Shown here: piece by piece, positions 18,316 to 27,502 of the stretch
How the letters are laid out: every line of letters begins with the position of its first letter
Position numbering within the stretch: position 1 is the stretch's first letter
Source: Splendidivirga corallicola
Lineage (GTDB): Bacteria > Bacteroidota > Bacteroidia > Cytophagales > Cyclobacteriaceae
NCBI GenBank assembly: GCA_030442035.1
Contig: JAUJEA010000001.1
Span: forward strand, 1,384,903 to 1,448,902
Reading direction: 5' to 3'
Length of the DNA stretch: 64,000 bases
Position numbers and translations under genes: made by a program
Notes under the pieces: generated by a model
Told to the model about the DNA's origin: nothing
Seen by the model: the letters and a program-made list of their open reading frames with translations, nothing else
Database searches by the model: none

Positions 18316-19236
18316 TCAATTGGCAGCAAGAAGGTATAAAACCGCCATTCTTATCGCCACTCCATTTTCAACCTGATTGAGAATGATGGAATGCTCGGAA
18401 TCTGCCACGTCGCTGTTGAGCTCTACACCTCGGTTAATGGGCCCGGGATGCATAATGGTAATTTGTTTGTCAAGGGTATCTAACAACGCTTTGTTTATGC
18501 CATAATAGAGTGAATATTCTCGGAGAGATGGGAAGTACTTTATTTGTTGGCGCTCCAGCTGTATTCTAAGTACATTGGCAATATCGCACCACTCCAGCGC
18601 CTTTCTCACATCCAATTCCACTTCCACACCAAGTGAATCAACGTACTTCGGCAACAGGGTATTAGGTCCGCAAACCATGACTTCGGCTCCCATTTTTTGC
18701 AAAGCAAATATATTTGATAGAGCCACCCTGGAATGTAGAATATCTCCAATGATCGCTACCTTTTTACCTGCAACATCTCCAAATTTCTCCCTTATCGAAT
18801 AGGTATCCAAAAGAGCTTGTGTGGGATGTTCATGTGTTCCGTCACCTGCATTTACAATATTTGCGTCAATCTTTTTCGCCAGAAAATGTGGAGCACCAGG
18901 ACTTGAATGTCGCATAACCACCATATCCACTTTCATGGCTAAAATATTGTTCACCGTATCCAATAGGGTCTCTCCTTTCTTAACCGAACTATTAGACGAA
19001 GAAAAATTGATCACATCGGCTGAAAGTCTTTTCTCGGCCAATTCGAAAGAGAGTTTTGTTCGTGTCGAGTTCTCAAAAAATACATTGGCGATAGTAATAT
19101 CTCTCAACGAAGGCACTTTTTTGATCGGGCGGTTGATGACTTCCTTGAAATTGTCAGCAGTTTCGAATATTAATTCAATGTCCTCCTGATTCAGATCTTT
19201 AATTCCCAAAAGATGTTTGGTACTTAATTGCGGCAT
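18316..19236 (-). CDS. pyrB: Aspartate carbamoyltransferase catalytic subunit
   Basis: A 306-residue enzyme forming N-carbamoyl-aspartate from carbamoyl phosphate and aspartate, the first committed pyrimidine step. The carbamoyl-phosphate site FFENSTRTK is seen (S57-T58-R59-T60), with HEHPTQALLD for the second half and MHPGPINRG near the C-terminus. Length is normal for the catalytic subunit. Start ATG at 19236 overlaps the pyrR stop (TAATG), so the two are translationally coupled. No pyrI regulatory subunit is nearby. The enzyme is therefore probably a catalytic trimer, or a complex with a dihydroorotase-like partner: see the metal-less homologue at 60500. Confidence 0.95.
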   Translation of the reverse strand: MPQLSTKHLLGIKDLNQEDIELIFETADNFKEVINRPIKKVPSLRDITIANVFFENSTRTKLSFELAEKRLSADVINFSSSNSSVKKGETLLDTVNNILAMKVDMVVMRHSSPGAPHFLAKKIDANIVNAGDGTHEHPTQALLDTYSIREKFGDVAGKKVAIIGDILHSRVALSNIFALQKMGAEVMVCGPNTLLPKYVDSLGVEVELDVRKALEWCDIANVLRIQLERQQIKYFPSLREYSLYYGINKALLDTLDKQITIMHPGPINRGVELNSDVADSEHSIILNQVENGVAIRMAVLYLLAAN

Positions 19237-19784
19237 TATTTTTCCTGCTTATCAACTAACCAAATATTGTCCTTTTTCTTTCCTTGTTCCTTTAGCTCAA
19301 CTAATACTTTTTGTGATTGCATTGTGTTAACATGTTTGCCTACGTATTGAGGCTCCACAGGAAGATCCCGGCTGTAATTTCTGTTTACCAAAACTAATAG
19401 CTCTACTTTACTGGGTCGTCCAAAGGCAGTCATCGCATCAAGTGCAGCTCTGACCGATCTTCCGGTAAAGAGTACATCATCTATCAACACTACATTCTTT
19501 CCCTCTATGATAAATGGAATTTTGGTAGCATTTGCTTTTAGTGGGGTTTCTCTTCTTCTGAAATCATCTCTATAGAAGGTCGTGTCCAATTGACCTGTCA
19601 AGATTTCGGTATCCAGAAGCGATTGAAGCTTGGATTTGATGCGCTCAGCCAAAAAAATCCCTCGTGGTTGCAATCCTAAAATAACAGTGTTTTCAAATTG
19701 ATCATGATTTTCGATCAACTGCTGGCAGAGTCTGCTGATTGTAATATCCAGCAGCTTGGAATCTAGAATTAATCTCTTTTGCAT
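19236..19784 (-). CDS. pyrR: PyrR: pyrimidine regulatory protein / uracil phosphoribosyltransferase
   Basis: A 182-residue PRT-fold protein starting MQKRLILDSK. The PRPP loop VVLIDDVLFTGRS is clear, as is the GLQPRG motif of the PyrR family. In Gram-positives PyrR binds pyr mRNA to cause attenuation; in Bacteroidota no such leader is obvious, so it may act as uracil phosphoribosyltransferase or regulate differently (inference). I choose the ATG at 19784 over a TTG 15 bases upstream, because the -7 box at 19797-19804 would lie on the TTG. Its stop overlaps the pyrB ATG by one base. The pair forms a small operon. Confidence 0.93.
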   Translation of the reverse strand: MQKRLILDSKLLDITISRLCQQLIENHDQFENTVILGLQPRGIFLAERIKSKLQSLLDTEILTGQLDTTFYRDDFRRRETPLKANATKIPFIIEGKNVVLIDDVLFTGRSVRAALDAMTAFGRPSKVELLVLVNRNYSRDLPVEPQYVGKHVNTMQSQKVLVELKEQGKKKDNIWLVDKQEK

Positions 19785-19796
19785 AATTCGCTCCGG

Positions 19797-19804
19797 CAAA
19801 TATA
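19797..19804 (-). promoter_or_regulatory. -7 box of the pyrR-pyrB operon
   Basis: Minus-strand TATATTTG fits TAnnTTTG. Transcription would start about six bases downstream, only a few bases before the ATG at 19784, so the mRNA is nearly leaderless. Confidence 0.55.
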
Positions 19805-20070
19805 GCCAAAAGAATAAATTAATCTGGGAATATTTTTTAAGAAAAGATATACCTGGACTTACGGTGCTTCAATGGGCTTGATATGAAGAACTGTCTGATA
19901 ATTTTGAGTTTTTAGTTTTGAATTTTGAGTTAAAAAAATGTTACATGGCTAAATAGTGTTGACTGTTTTATGAACTGAGGTTACTTACTACTAATATTGC
20001 TATGTTGTCCTGCTTCGTTCTACTAACGACTAAAGACTAATTACTCAAGCGAGGGCATTTTGAGAGCGAG

Positions 20071-21597
20071 CTAATTATAGGCTATTTTATTAATGTAAAA
20101 CACTTTTCGGTTAAGCTTCACATCCCTGTCCTTCATATTCTTGATGCGCTGTATACCGTATCCGAAGAACTTTTTGTCATACCAATGCTCCAGCCCTCCA
20201 AATTCGTAATCATTGTTATTCGCCACATCATCTTCAAATTTCAATTTGATATCATCAAAAGTTTTTCCTTCGATCACCTCATCACCTTTAATAATCTTCG
20301 ATCTGATCACATTTTCGTACTGATACAATAAAATGACACGATCTTCTTCATACATGACATTGACAAATTGATCCAGGGAATAGCTGGTCACATCGTTTAT
20401 TTCAAAGCTATTGTCCCACAATACCTTCCCTTGATCATTGAAGGCGATCACCACTGCATGTGTATATTTATAACCGGCAAAATTATAATTATTAAAATTC
20501 CTGTCGCCCCGAAATTGTGGTGCAGTTGTGAAACTCGATATATTGGATCTATTATACTTAGGATAAAAAGCTTCGCCTAACAGAATGTTGATCCCATCAT
20601 GTTCAATAAGATCATGTACCAATAAGCGATATCTAAATTTCACTTTTTTACCTTTTATAGTCCTTCGGTTGATTCTATTTCTAACCCTTTCCTCCCTGCT
20701 TGCCTTCATGTAACTAAAGAAATTTTTGAGATCACCATAACTGATGTAGGTGATATCCTGCTGGTCATTGACACCAATTTTTGAAATAAAAATACCACTT
20801 GAGAAAGAGGACTTTCCATTGGCATATGTTCCGGCAATTAACTGATAGTCTGAACCAAAGCCAGATGATCTTCCGAAAAGAATGCTGTTGTTACCCTGAG
20901 TTTCCAAAGTTTTGTTTTGCAGCATAGTCCCTTCATCGTCAAAGGTTTTAACGGTTAATGTAGTTCTTTTATCATAGGTCTTTTCGGTTAAAAGTACACT
21001 GAAAATATCCTTTTCTTCGTCTACATTCACCTCAACCAGTTCACTTCTATTATTATAGATCCCAGGCAGTACCTTTATCTTTTTTTCGGAAAAATTATAA
21101 AGTAAAACAGCCGGCATATAATTAACATAACCTCCGAGAATTGCAGCATTTCCAGCCACTGTAAATTCGGTTAGGTTTAAAGGAAAAACATAATCAATAT
21201 CAAAATAAGAATTGACGCCATCAGCCAGGTCCATAACCATTATCTGCAGACCATCTGTTTCAAAGGCTCCCTTCTTAAATAATAAATAAAGTCGATTATC
21301 ACGATATTCATAACCCCGGATCTCATAATCCACTTCGAAGTACACATTGCTTTTCCATTCTTCCTCTAAAGAAGTATTATACTTAATAAACTCCCAGGCA
21401 ATTCTTCCTTCGGGACCTCTTTCCCTGGTTTCCCTAAAAATGATCAGACCGTTTTTTTTCGCAGATACGACAAAAAAATATTCATCGGCAAATTCCAAAT
21501 CAATCTCAACTCTCTCAGGTTGATGGATCTGACCAAATAGTTGCGTAGTGAATAAGAAAAAATAAAAAAAAGTAGATAGGGTAATTGTTTTGCACAT
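20071..21597 (-). CDS. Secreted protein of unknown function, tandem paralogue B
   Basis: A 508-residue protein with signal peptide (residues 1-23, ending LFGQ). The mature part is beta-rich, with repeating segments such as NRLYLLFKKG, KVLWDNSFEIND and YEFGGLEHWYDKKFFGYGIQ, suggesting a beta-propeller. It is collinear with its upstream neighbour (also 508 residues): shared IRNRINRRTIKGK-like basic stretch, GEAFYPKYNR, THAVVIAFNDQGKVLWD, and a C-terminal IKNMKDRDVKLNRKVFYINK. I do not recognise a named family. It is the last gene of a four-gene leftward operon, 17 bases after the paralogue. The role is unknown; an envelope-associated sensor or structural protein is possible. Confidence 0.75.
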   Translation of the reverse strand: MCKTITLSTFFYFFLFTTQLFGQIHQPERVEIDLEFADEYFFVVSAKKNGLIIFRETRERGPEGRIAWEFIKYNTSLEEEWKSNVYFEVDYEIRGYEYRDNRLYLLFKKGAFETDGLQIMVMDLADGVNSYFDIDYVFPLNLTEFTVAGNAAILGGYVNYMPAVLLYNFSEKKIKVLPGIYNNRSELVEVNVDEEKDIFSVLLTEKTYDKRTTLTVKTFDDEGTMLQNKTLETQGNNSILFGRSSGFGSDYQLIAGTYANGKSSFSSGIFISKIGVNDQQDITYISYGDLKNFFSYMKASREERVRNRINRRTIKGKKVKFRYRLLVHDLIEHDGINILLGEAFYPKYNRSNISSFTTAPQFRGDRNFNNYNFAGYKYTHAVVIAFNDQGKVLWDNSFEINDVTSYSLDQFVNVMYEEDRVILLYQYENVIRSKIIKGDEVIEGKTFDDIKLKFEDDVANNNDYEFGGLEHWYDKKFFGYGIQRIKNMKDRDVKLNRKVFYINKIAYN

Positions 21598-21614
21598 ACG
21601 CTATTTGTTTAGGG

Positions 21615-23141
21615 TTAGAAGCTCATTTTATTTATATAAAAGACATCTCTTTTTCTTTTAACATCCTCTTGCTCCGCATTCTTTATTCTCTGCTGCCCCC
21701 AGGCTATAAAGTAGTTATCGTACCAGTATTCTGCAGCTCCGAGGTCCGCTTTTTTCACTTTATCTTCTTCATAAGCAGAAGCAATTTTCTGCTCTTCGGC
21801 TTCGGATACCACATTGTTATCCAGTATTGTGATTTTATTTATTTTCCCTTCTAAATTATAAAAAAGGGTAATTTCATCGCCGTCTTGATAAACTTTTACC
21901 TTTTCCTTTAAATCAGGCGTTTTGATTTCATTGATTTTGAAACTGTGGTCCCACAATAAATTTCCTTGTTTATCAAACCCCGCTATCACCGCATGTGTGA
22001 ATTGATTACCATCAAAAACCACCCTTGTTCTATAGCGAGATCTCGCATAACTATAGTAATTGTAATAGTTGTAATAATTATAATCTCGCACTCTCTTATA
22101 TACGGGATAATAGGCCTCTCCGATCATAATATTTTGATCTCCATTGCTGATAATGTCGTGAATCAACAATCTGTATTGAACGCGAAGGTCTTTTCCTTTC
22201 GATTTTCTTTTCTCTACTTTATTCTCAATACGCTCCTGTTCCTTATCATTTAAGAAGGCAAAGAAATTGTTCAGATCGGTAAAACTATTGTATCGCACAA
22301 AGTCTTTCTGATCATTTGTAAACTTGGCAATATAGAAACCCTGTGAGTTGACACTCTTTCTGTATCCATAAGTCCCAAGAACAAGTTTTTCATCCTCCTT
22401 AGGAGAAGAAAGCTTGGCAGTAAGCAGATCATATTGTGTATCCGGAGAGATCAGGAAATCCTCAAATTTACTTCCCGACTCGAAATAGGAGCGGATAATA
22501 CTTGTTTTGTTTTTGTGTATTGTCGAATTAAATGTTACACTGACAGCTCCATTGTCCGGGTTTATGAAAATATCCGTGGCTTCTACCGATTTTCCATTGA
22601 TGGCCGCAGGTAATGTCCGTACTCTTGTAGTCTCAAGATTTAGCTCTTGTGCAATCGGAGCATTTCTCAGAGAGCCAACAATATACACCTTATTGTCAGA
22701 AATCGTAAAGTCATTAATTTCCAGCCTTTTCAACGCGTAAAAATCGAATTTTTCGTATGCCCCATCTTCAGGATCAATCTTCACTATCTGAAGATCTTCC
22801 CTATTTCCATGATGAAAAAGAAGGTATAATTGACCGTTGATAAATTCATACTTGGTTAGTCCCAGTTTTTTGGAAACAGCTATTTCTGTTTCCCAGCTTT
22901 TTTCAAATTCTACAGAATAGCAGGTAAACTTTATCAACGCATCATTAGCACTCTTCTTTGCTCTCGATGGATTGAATACTGCCACTCCAAATTCTCCCAG
23001 AGGAACCACTTCGGGTTGTTTTTCTCCAGACCTCACTTTTAATTCCAATCTTGTTTTGTTGTTTTCCTGCGCTAAAGTGGAAAAACTAAAGATTGAAAAA
23101 ACTACTATATAAACTAATGAAATTATTCCTCTTCCTACCAT
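21615..23141 (-). CDS. Secreted protein of unknown function, tandem paralogue A (Tyr-rich insert)
   Basis: A 508-residue protein with signal peptide (ends STLAQ). It is the tandem paralogue of the 20071-21597 product with the same overall layout: beta-strand repeats, a basic IENKVEKRKSKGK segment, GEAYYPVYKR, THAVIAGFDKQGNLLWD, and the C-terminal IKNAEQEDVKRKRDVFYINK. A low-complexity tyrosine-rich stretch (about 22030-22090; NYYNYYNYY then SYARSRYR) occurs where the other copy has TAPQFRGDRNFNNYNF. Such stretches may be flexible loops or assembly sites. Start ATG at 23141, 13 bases after the EVE-domain gene stop, so it is in the same operon. Function not recognised. Confidence 0.75.
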   Translation of the reverse strand: MVGRGIISLVYIVVFSIFSFSTLAQENNKTRLELKVRSGEKQPEVVPLGEFGVAVFNPSRAKKSANDALIKFTCYSVEFEKSWETEIAVSKKLGLTKYEFINGQLYLLFHHGNREDLQIVKIDPEDGAYEKFDFYALKRLEINDFTISDNKVYIVGSLRNAPIAQELNLETTRVRTLPAAINGKSVEATDIFINPDNGAVSVTFNSTIHKNKTSIIRSYFESGSKFEDFLISPDTQYDLLTAKLSSPKEDEKLVLGTYGYRKSVNSQGFYIAKFTNDQKDFVRYNSFTDLNNFFAFLNDKEQERIENKVEKRKSKGKDLRVQYRLLIHDIISNGDQNIMIGEAYYPVYKRVRDYNYYNYYNYYSYARSRYRTRVVFDGNQFTHAVIAGFDKQGNLLWDHSFKINEIKTPDLKEKVKVYQDGDEITLFYNLEGKINKITILDNNVVSEAEEQKIASAYEEDKVKKADLGAAEYWYDNYFIAWGQQRIKNAEQEDVKRKRDVFYINKMSF

Positions 23142-23154
23142 AATAATTTAATGT

Positions 23155-23559
23155 TTAAGAACTCAACTCTAATATTATATCAAACTCCTCTTTCTTAACC
23201 GGTTGAACGGATAATCTTGAAATTTTGATCAGTATCATTTCCTTCAGCCTTTCATCGGCTTTTACCTGATCCAGGGTTACCGGTTTATCCAGTTTTCTTT
23301 CCGGGACCAAATCCACAACAACCCATCGATCATCATCAGTTGTGGGATCCTGGTAGTATTCCTTAACAACTTTGGCAATACCAACAACTGCTTTTTCATT
23401 TACACTATGATAAAACAATACCAAATCACCCACTTTCATGTCTTTCATATGATTTCTTGCAGCATAGTTGCGCACACCATCCCAGTGATCTCTTCCAAGT
23501 TTTACAAGATCATCCCAGGAGTAGGCATTAGGCTCTGATTTAACTAACCAATAGTTCAT
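23155..23559 (-). CDS. EVE domain-containing protein
   Basis: A 134-residue protein starting MNYWLVKSEPNAYSWDDL, the hallmark of the EVE domain (PUA-like fold, THYN1 type), which binds modified bases in DNA or RNA. The family's GVRNYAARNHMKDMKVGD and LVLFYHS motifs are intact. It is a single domain with no fused nuclease, so its role is probably recognition of modified nucleotides rather than restriction (inference). It lies four bases after the small secreted gene and 13 before the 508-residue paralogues, so it is co-transcribed with exported proteins, which is odd for a nucleic-acid-binding protein. Confidence 0.9.
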   Translation of the reverse strand: MNYWLVKSEPNAYSWDDLVKLGRDHWDGVRNYAARNHMKDMKVGDLVLFYHSVNEKAVVGIAKVVKEYYQDPTTDDDRWVVVDLVPERKLDKPVTLDQVKADERLKEMILIKISRLSVQPVKKEEFDIILELSS

Positions 23560-23563
23560 GTTT

Positions 23564-23971
23564 TTAGTAGTTTTTGATTCGAATTTTTAAATTATCTTTA
23601 GTTAATGATATGATTTCTATTTGAAAGTTTCTCTTACTATCCTCAAAAATTATTCCTAAATGTTTATCTCCCAACCGTTCCCATATTCCTAAACGCTCCA
23701 ATATCCCATCTGTTGGAGCAATTTCATAATTTATGAAGGTTTTGTCGTCATTCAGGCGAAAACCCGTTCTACCCCTGGATGGCGGAAAATTATAGCTTTC
23801 AGGCCTGTAAACCCTAATTTCATGCTCATCCTCTTCCATCGACCTAAGCCATTTTACATGATAAATCTTATCCAGGTTTTTATTTTTTTGAGCCAGGCAA
23901 TCATTAAATAACGGAAGCATCAAAATGATTCCTCCTAATACAGTATATTTAATGATAGAAGACCGGATCAT
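23564..23971 (-). CDS. Small secreted protein of unknown function
   Basis: A 135-residue protein if started at ATG 23971 (MIRSSIIKYTVLGGIILM), which gives a proper signal peptide ending DCLAQ. An ATG 72 bases upstream would add a non-signal extension and is less likely. The mature part is beta-rich (NFPPSRGRTGFRLNDDKTF, NYEIAPTDGI, GIWERLGDKHLGIIFED), a lipocalin-like arrangement often seen in small Bacteroidota periplasmic proteins. I do not recognise a specific family. It is the first gene of the leftward operon with EVE and the two paralogues. Confidence 0.65.
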   Translation of the reverse strand: MIRSSIIKYTVLGGIILMLPLFNDCLAQKNKNLDKIYHVKWLRSMEEDEHEIRVYRPESYNFPPSRGRTGFRLNDDKTFINYEIAPTDGILERLGIWERLGDKHLGIIFEDSKRNFQIEIISLTKDNLKIRIKNY

Positions 23972-24106
23972 TGTATCAATTGACGACGGTATAGTATGTA
24001 AAAAATGTTTCAGGGAGTGTCTGACATATATTTTCAGAATCACTTTAAATATGCTTGATCTGCAACATATTTGATTTATCTATAACGAAAAAATAAAATA
24101 TTAAAG

Positions 24107-25822
24107 TTGGAAAACAAAGAAATTATTAGCCGATTAAAACAGTTAGCTAAGTTGCTTGAATTGCATGAGGCAAACCCATTCAAGGTACGCGGTTATAATA
24201 GTGCAGTGTTTCATTTAGAAAAGATTGATACCCGGTTAGCACAACTGGATCTGGCAGAGCTCCAGAAACTGGAAGGCGTCGGAAAGGGCATTGCAACCGC
24301 TATTGATGAGATCAACAAAACCAATGAATCGCAGCAATTAAATGAGCTGTTGTCCAAAACCCCGGAAGGTCTGATCCCATTGCTCGATGTTAAAGGGGCG
24401 GGTCCAAAGAAAATCAGATTAATATGGCAGGAATTGGGCATAACTGATGGCGAAGCTCTCTTAGAGGCCTGTAAACGTGGTGAAATCGCAAAATTGAAAG
24501 GCTTCGGAGATAAACTACAGGAGAACTTAAAACAATCGCTGTTATTCACCCATGCCAATGTTGGAAAGCTTCATTATAGCAAAGCTGAAGAATTGGCCGA
24601 AGGTTTGCTTGCCATGCTTAAAGAGAAATTACCACAGGCTTTGATCTCGTTAAGCGGAGAACTAAGAAGAAAGCTCGAGGTAGTTTCTTTGATTCAAGTT
24701 ATCATTGGAGATGAAAATCCTTCGAAAGTTTTTGATCAGCTAAAGAATTTTGAAGCTTTAGAATATAATGAAAAGATCTCCGGGCCTTTCTCATGGCGGG
24801 GAAAGCTAAAAGAGAGTGCTACAGACATTGAAATAAAACTTTGCCAAAAAACTAATTTTTATAACGTATTATTCAAACACACCGGCTCAGACAAGCATCT
24901 TTCTGTTCTGGTGGACGAAGGCAAAAACCTCTATCAAATCATCTCCGACCATCAGCTGACTAACGAGAAAGAAGCTTATGATCTGGTAAAACTACCATTC
25001 ATCGAACCGGAAATGAGAGAAGGGACATTTGAATTTTCGATGGCCATAGAAAACAAATTACCTGAACTAATAAAATATGATGACCTCAGAGGGATTTTGC
25101 ATAACCATACTACTTATAGTGATGGGAAACATACTTTAAGAGAGATGGCTGAGTGTTGCCGGGACATGGGCTATGAATATTTAGGAATTTCTGATCACAG
25201 TCAAATCGCGGTATATGCCAATGGATTGGATGAAGACCGTATCTTACAGCAACATACTGAAATTGATCAGCTGAACAAAGAAATGGCTCCCTTCAAAATT
25301 TTCAAAGGTATTGAATCAGACATCTTGTATGAAGGCCAGCTAGACTACCCGGATGATGTATTAAAGACTTTTGATTTTATTGTAGCTTCAATCCATTCGC
25401 AGTTGAATATGGATATCAACCAGGCCACAAATCGTTTGTTAACTGCTATTGCCAATCCATATACCACTATGCTTGGTCATCCGACAGGAAGGTTGCTCTT
25501 AAAAAGAGAAGGTTATCCAATTGATCACAAAACAGTCATCGATGCCTGCGCTGAGTATGGCGTCATCATTGAGATCAATGCCAACCCCTGGAGACTCGAC
25601 CTTGATTGGAGGTGGGTCCATTATGCTCTTGAAAAAAATGTGATGTTGAGTATTAATCCAGATGCCCATGATAAAAGTGCCTATGGTATGATGCAGTATG
25701 GTATACATGTAGGAAGAAAAGGAGGATTGAATAAAGAAATGACTTTCAACGCCCTATCACTTGAAAAGGTAGAAGAGCATTTTAACAAAAGAAAGGAGCT
25801 CGCCGCAGAGAAGATCAAATAA
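24107..25822 (+). CDS. PolX-like protein with PHP phosphoesterase domain and degenerate polymerase site
   Basis: A 571-residue protein started at TTG 24107 (MENKEIIS). The order is HhH and DNA polymerase X 8-kDa-like region (1-150), polymerase palm (155-300) and a C-terminal PHP domain (about 325-565). PHP metal ligands look complete: HNH (332-334), DH in GISDHS, E in KGIESD, H in ASIHS, GHPTGR, and DAH (519-521). In the palm, GELRR (184-188) is conserved but the two catalytic aspartates of the DxD motif are Leu195 and Gln197. The third aspartate aligns with Glu242. So polymerase activity is probably lost and the phosphoesterase/3'-5' exonuclease kept (inference). The stop overlaps the next ATG (TAATG). 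Confidence 0.85.
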   Translation: MENKEIISRLKQLAKLLELHEANPFKVRGYNSAVFHLEKIDTRLAQLDLAELQKLEGVGKGIATAIDEINKTNESQQLNELLSKTPEGLIPLLDVKGAGPKKIRLIWQELGITDGEALLEACKRGEIAKLKGFGDKLQENLKQSLLFTHANVGKLHYSKAEELAEGLLAMLKEKLPQALISLSGELRRKLEVVSLIQVIIGDENPSKVFDQLKNFEALEYNEKISGPFSWRGKLKESATDIEIKLCQKTNFYNVLFKHTGSDKHLSVLVDEGKNLYQIISDHQLTNEKEAYDLVKLPFIEPEMREGTFEFSMAIENKLPELIKYDDLRGILHNHTTYSDGKHTLREMAECCRDMGYEYLGISDHSQIAVYANGLDEDRILQQHTEIDQLNKEMAPFKIFKGIESDILYEGQLDYPDDVLKTFDFIVASIHSQLNMDINQATNRLLTAIANPYTTMLGHPTGRLLLKREGYPIDHKTVIDACAEYGVIIEINANPWRLDLDWRWVHYALEKNVMLSINPDAHDKSAYGMMQYGIHVGRKGGLNKEMTFNALSLEKVEEHFNKRKELAAEKIK

Positions 25823-26835
25823 TGTCGAAAAAGAAAATACTGATTATAAGATTTTCATCAATTGGAGATGTTATCCTCAGTACTCCGATCATAAGATCCC
25901 TAAAACTTCAAATAAGCAATTCAGAGGTACATTACTGCACCTCAAATGATACTGCTTTCTTGGTTGAAAATAACCCATACGTTGACAAAGTCTTCCAATA
26001 TGAAACGCTATATCCTCTTATTCAATTATTGAAACCCGAGGATTATGATTATATCATTGACCTTCAGAATGATTTTCACACAAAAATTATTAAATGGCGG
26101 TTAGGAGTAAGGAGTATCTCGCCAGGTGAATCAAGTTGGAAAAAGTGGTTGATGACAAAATTCAAAATCCAATTGCTTCCCAACAAACATATAGTAGAAA
26201 GATACCTGGAAGCTCTTGAGCCATTAAATATCAAAACTGATGATAAAGGTTTGGATTATTTTATTCCTGACCGTGACGAAGTTGAAGAAGATTGGCTTCC
26301 TGAAAGTCACAGAAAATACTATGTGGTCTACGCCATTTCCGGCGATTCATCCACAAAAAAATTGCCTCTAAAAAAAATGATCCAGCTGTGTGATACAATC
26401 AATAAACCAATCATACTAATTGGTAATAAGGAAGATAAATCCACTGCAGCCGAAATAGAGAATTTTTTTACCCGATCAAAGCAATCCGGACAAAACGAAA
26501 AGATTCTTGAGAAGCTTAATAAAAAAGCGCTGATCTTTAATGCATGTGGTCTTTTTAATTTCAATCAGTTTGCTTCAATCATCAAGAGAGCCGGTCTCGT
26601 CTTCACCCATGATAATGAGTATATGCATGTCTCTGCCGCCTTGAAAAAAGAAATCTTCACAATTTGGGGTAACACTGTCCCCGGGTTTGGTAAATACCCT
26701 TACAAAACAAAATTCAGTGTATTGGAAAACAAGGATTTAGGTTGCCGCCCCTGTTCGCAAAAAGGTTTTGATAGTTGCCCGAAAAAACATTTTAAGTGCA
26801 TGAATGATATAGTATTTAATTTTTACCTCCCTTGA
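25822..26835 (+). CDS. Glycosyltransferase family 9 (heptosyltransferase-like)
   Basis: A 337-residue GT-B protein. The N-terminal Rossmann half begins KKKILIIRFSSIGDVILSTP, which is the GT9 (ADP-heptose:LPS heptosyltransferase) signature. The C-terminal half has YYVVYAISGDSSTKKLP for nucleotide-sugar binding and FTHDNEYMHVSAALKK. A Cys-rich end (CRPCSQKGFDSCPKKHFKCM) is typical of Bacteroidota GT9 members. It adds a heptose or another sugar to lipopolysaccharide core in the cytosol; exact sugar unknown. It is coupled to the PolX-like gene by a one-base overlap, an arrangement with no obvious functional link. Confidence 0.88.
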   Translation: MSKKKILIIRFSSIGDVILSTPIIRSLKLQISNSEVHYCTSNDTAFLVENNPYVDKVFQYETLYPLIQLLKPEDYDYIIDLQNDFHTKIIKWRLGVRSISPGESSWKKWLMTKFKIQLLPNKHIVERYLEALEPLNIKTDDKGLDYFIPDRDEVEEDWLPESHRKYYVVYAISGDSSTKKLPLKKMIQLCDTINKPIILIGNKEDKSTAAEIENFFTRSKQSGQNEKILEKLNKKALIFNACGLFNFNQFASIIKRAGLVFTHDNEYMHVSAALKKEIFTIWGNTVPGFGKYPYKTKFSVLENKDLGCRPCSQKGFDSCPKKHFKCMNDIVFNFYLP

Positions 26836-26863
26836 TTTGCGTTATTTACTGACGTCAACTATG

Positions 26864-26897
26864 TTAAAAAAACTACGCAAAATGCGGTGTTTTTTTC
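26864..26897 (+). terminator. Putative terminator after the GT9 gene
   Basis: A stem with CGCA-AAA-TGCG core, an internal mismatch and flanking AAC/GTT pairs, followed by a run of seven T near 26890-26897. Confidence 0.5.
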
Positions 26898-26968
26898 TTT
26901 CACAATTGGTTTGAAAGGTAGGTACTATTATTTAAATTGTGGATAACAAAAGAATTTCACCTCAATAG

Positions 26969-27349
26969 ATGACTAACATTTATAGATTAGTAACAGTATT
27001 TTTCATTCTTTTGATTGTCTTTCCCTGCTGTCAATCGATGGCACAAAACCAGGATCATGGAAACTTTTTTAAGCTAGGACCCATTTACAAGTATGAATTG
27101 CCAAATCTTAAGAAAAGCGATAGCCTTTTGCAATTTGTACTTCCATATAACTCAGATAACAACATGAACTCAAATAGAAAAGCACAACCAATCAATCCAT
27201 TAAAAGGTGAAAACTTCAGCACCTCTTTTTATCACTTGAAGGTTGCAAAATTCACTAAAGAAAATGCACCCAATATGCCAATGATGAAAATCAATGAGGA
27301 TCATCGTTATCATATTTTAATAAAACGGTTAAGTAAAAAAAACTACTAA
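26969..27349 (+). CDS. Small secreted protein of unknown function
   Basis: A 126-residue protein with an N-terminal signal peptide (residues 1-26, ending CQSMAQ; the two Cys at 20-21 lie inside the hydrophobic core). The mature part is about 100 residues, basic and without recognisable repeats (GPIYKYELPN, then YHLKVAKFTKENAP). I do not recognise a family; some Bacteroidota have small secreted orphan proteins of this size. It lies between a terminator and SixA with no operon partner. Coding status rests on the signal peptide and the uninterrupted frame. Confidence 0.55.
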   Translation: MTNIYRLVTVFFILLIVFPCCQSMAQNQDHGNFFKLGPIYKYELPNLKKSDSLLQFVLPYNSDNNMNSNRKAQPINPLKGENFSTSFYHLKVAKFTKENAPNMPMMKINEDHRYHILIKRLSKKNY

Positions 27350-27502
27350 CTGTTTTATAACCCCTTTCTATTAACAAGCGGTCAAAACTCGAATTTTGGA
27401 AAATTTTCAATCGGTCTAAAACGATTGTCGGTGAAATATTAATCAAGCTGTCTCAATAACGGTGTAGCAATAATAAATTGTTACGTAGAAAAACAATCAT
27501 AT

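Noticed and set aside
19785..19799. TTG start adding five residues to pyrR
   Set aside because: The TTG falls on the -7 promoter box, and MQKRLILDSK is the normal PyrR start.
24001..24020. Further copy of the GGTGTC-type REP palindrome
   Set aside because: Only a single half-site (GTGTCTGAC); no palindrome.
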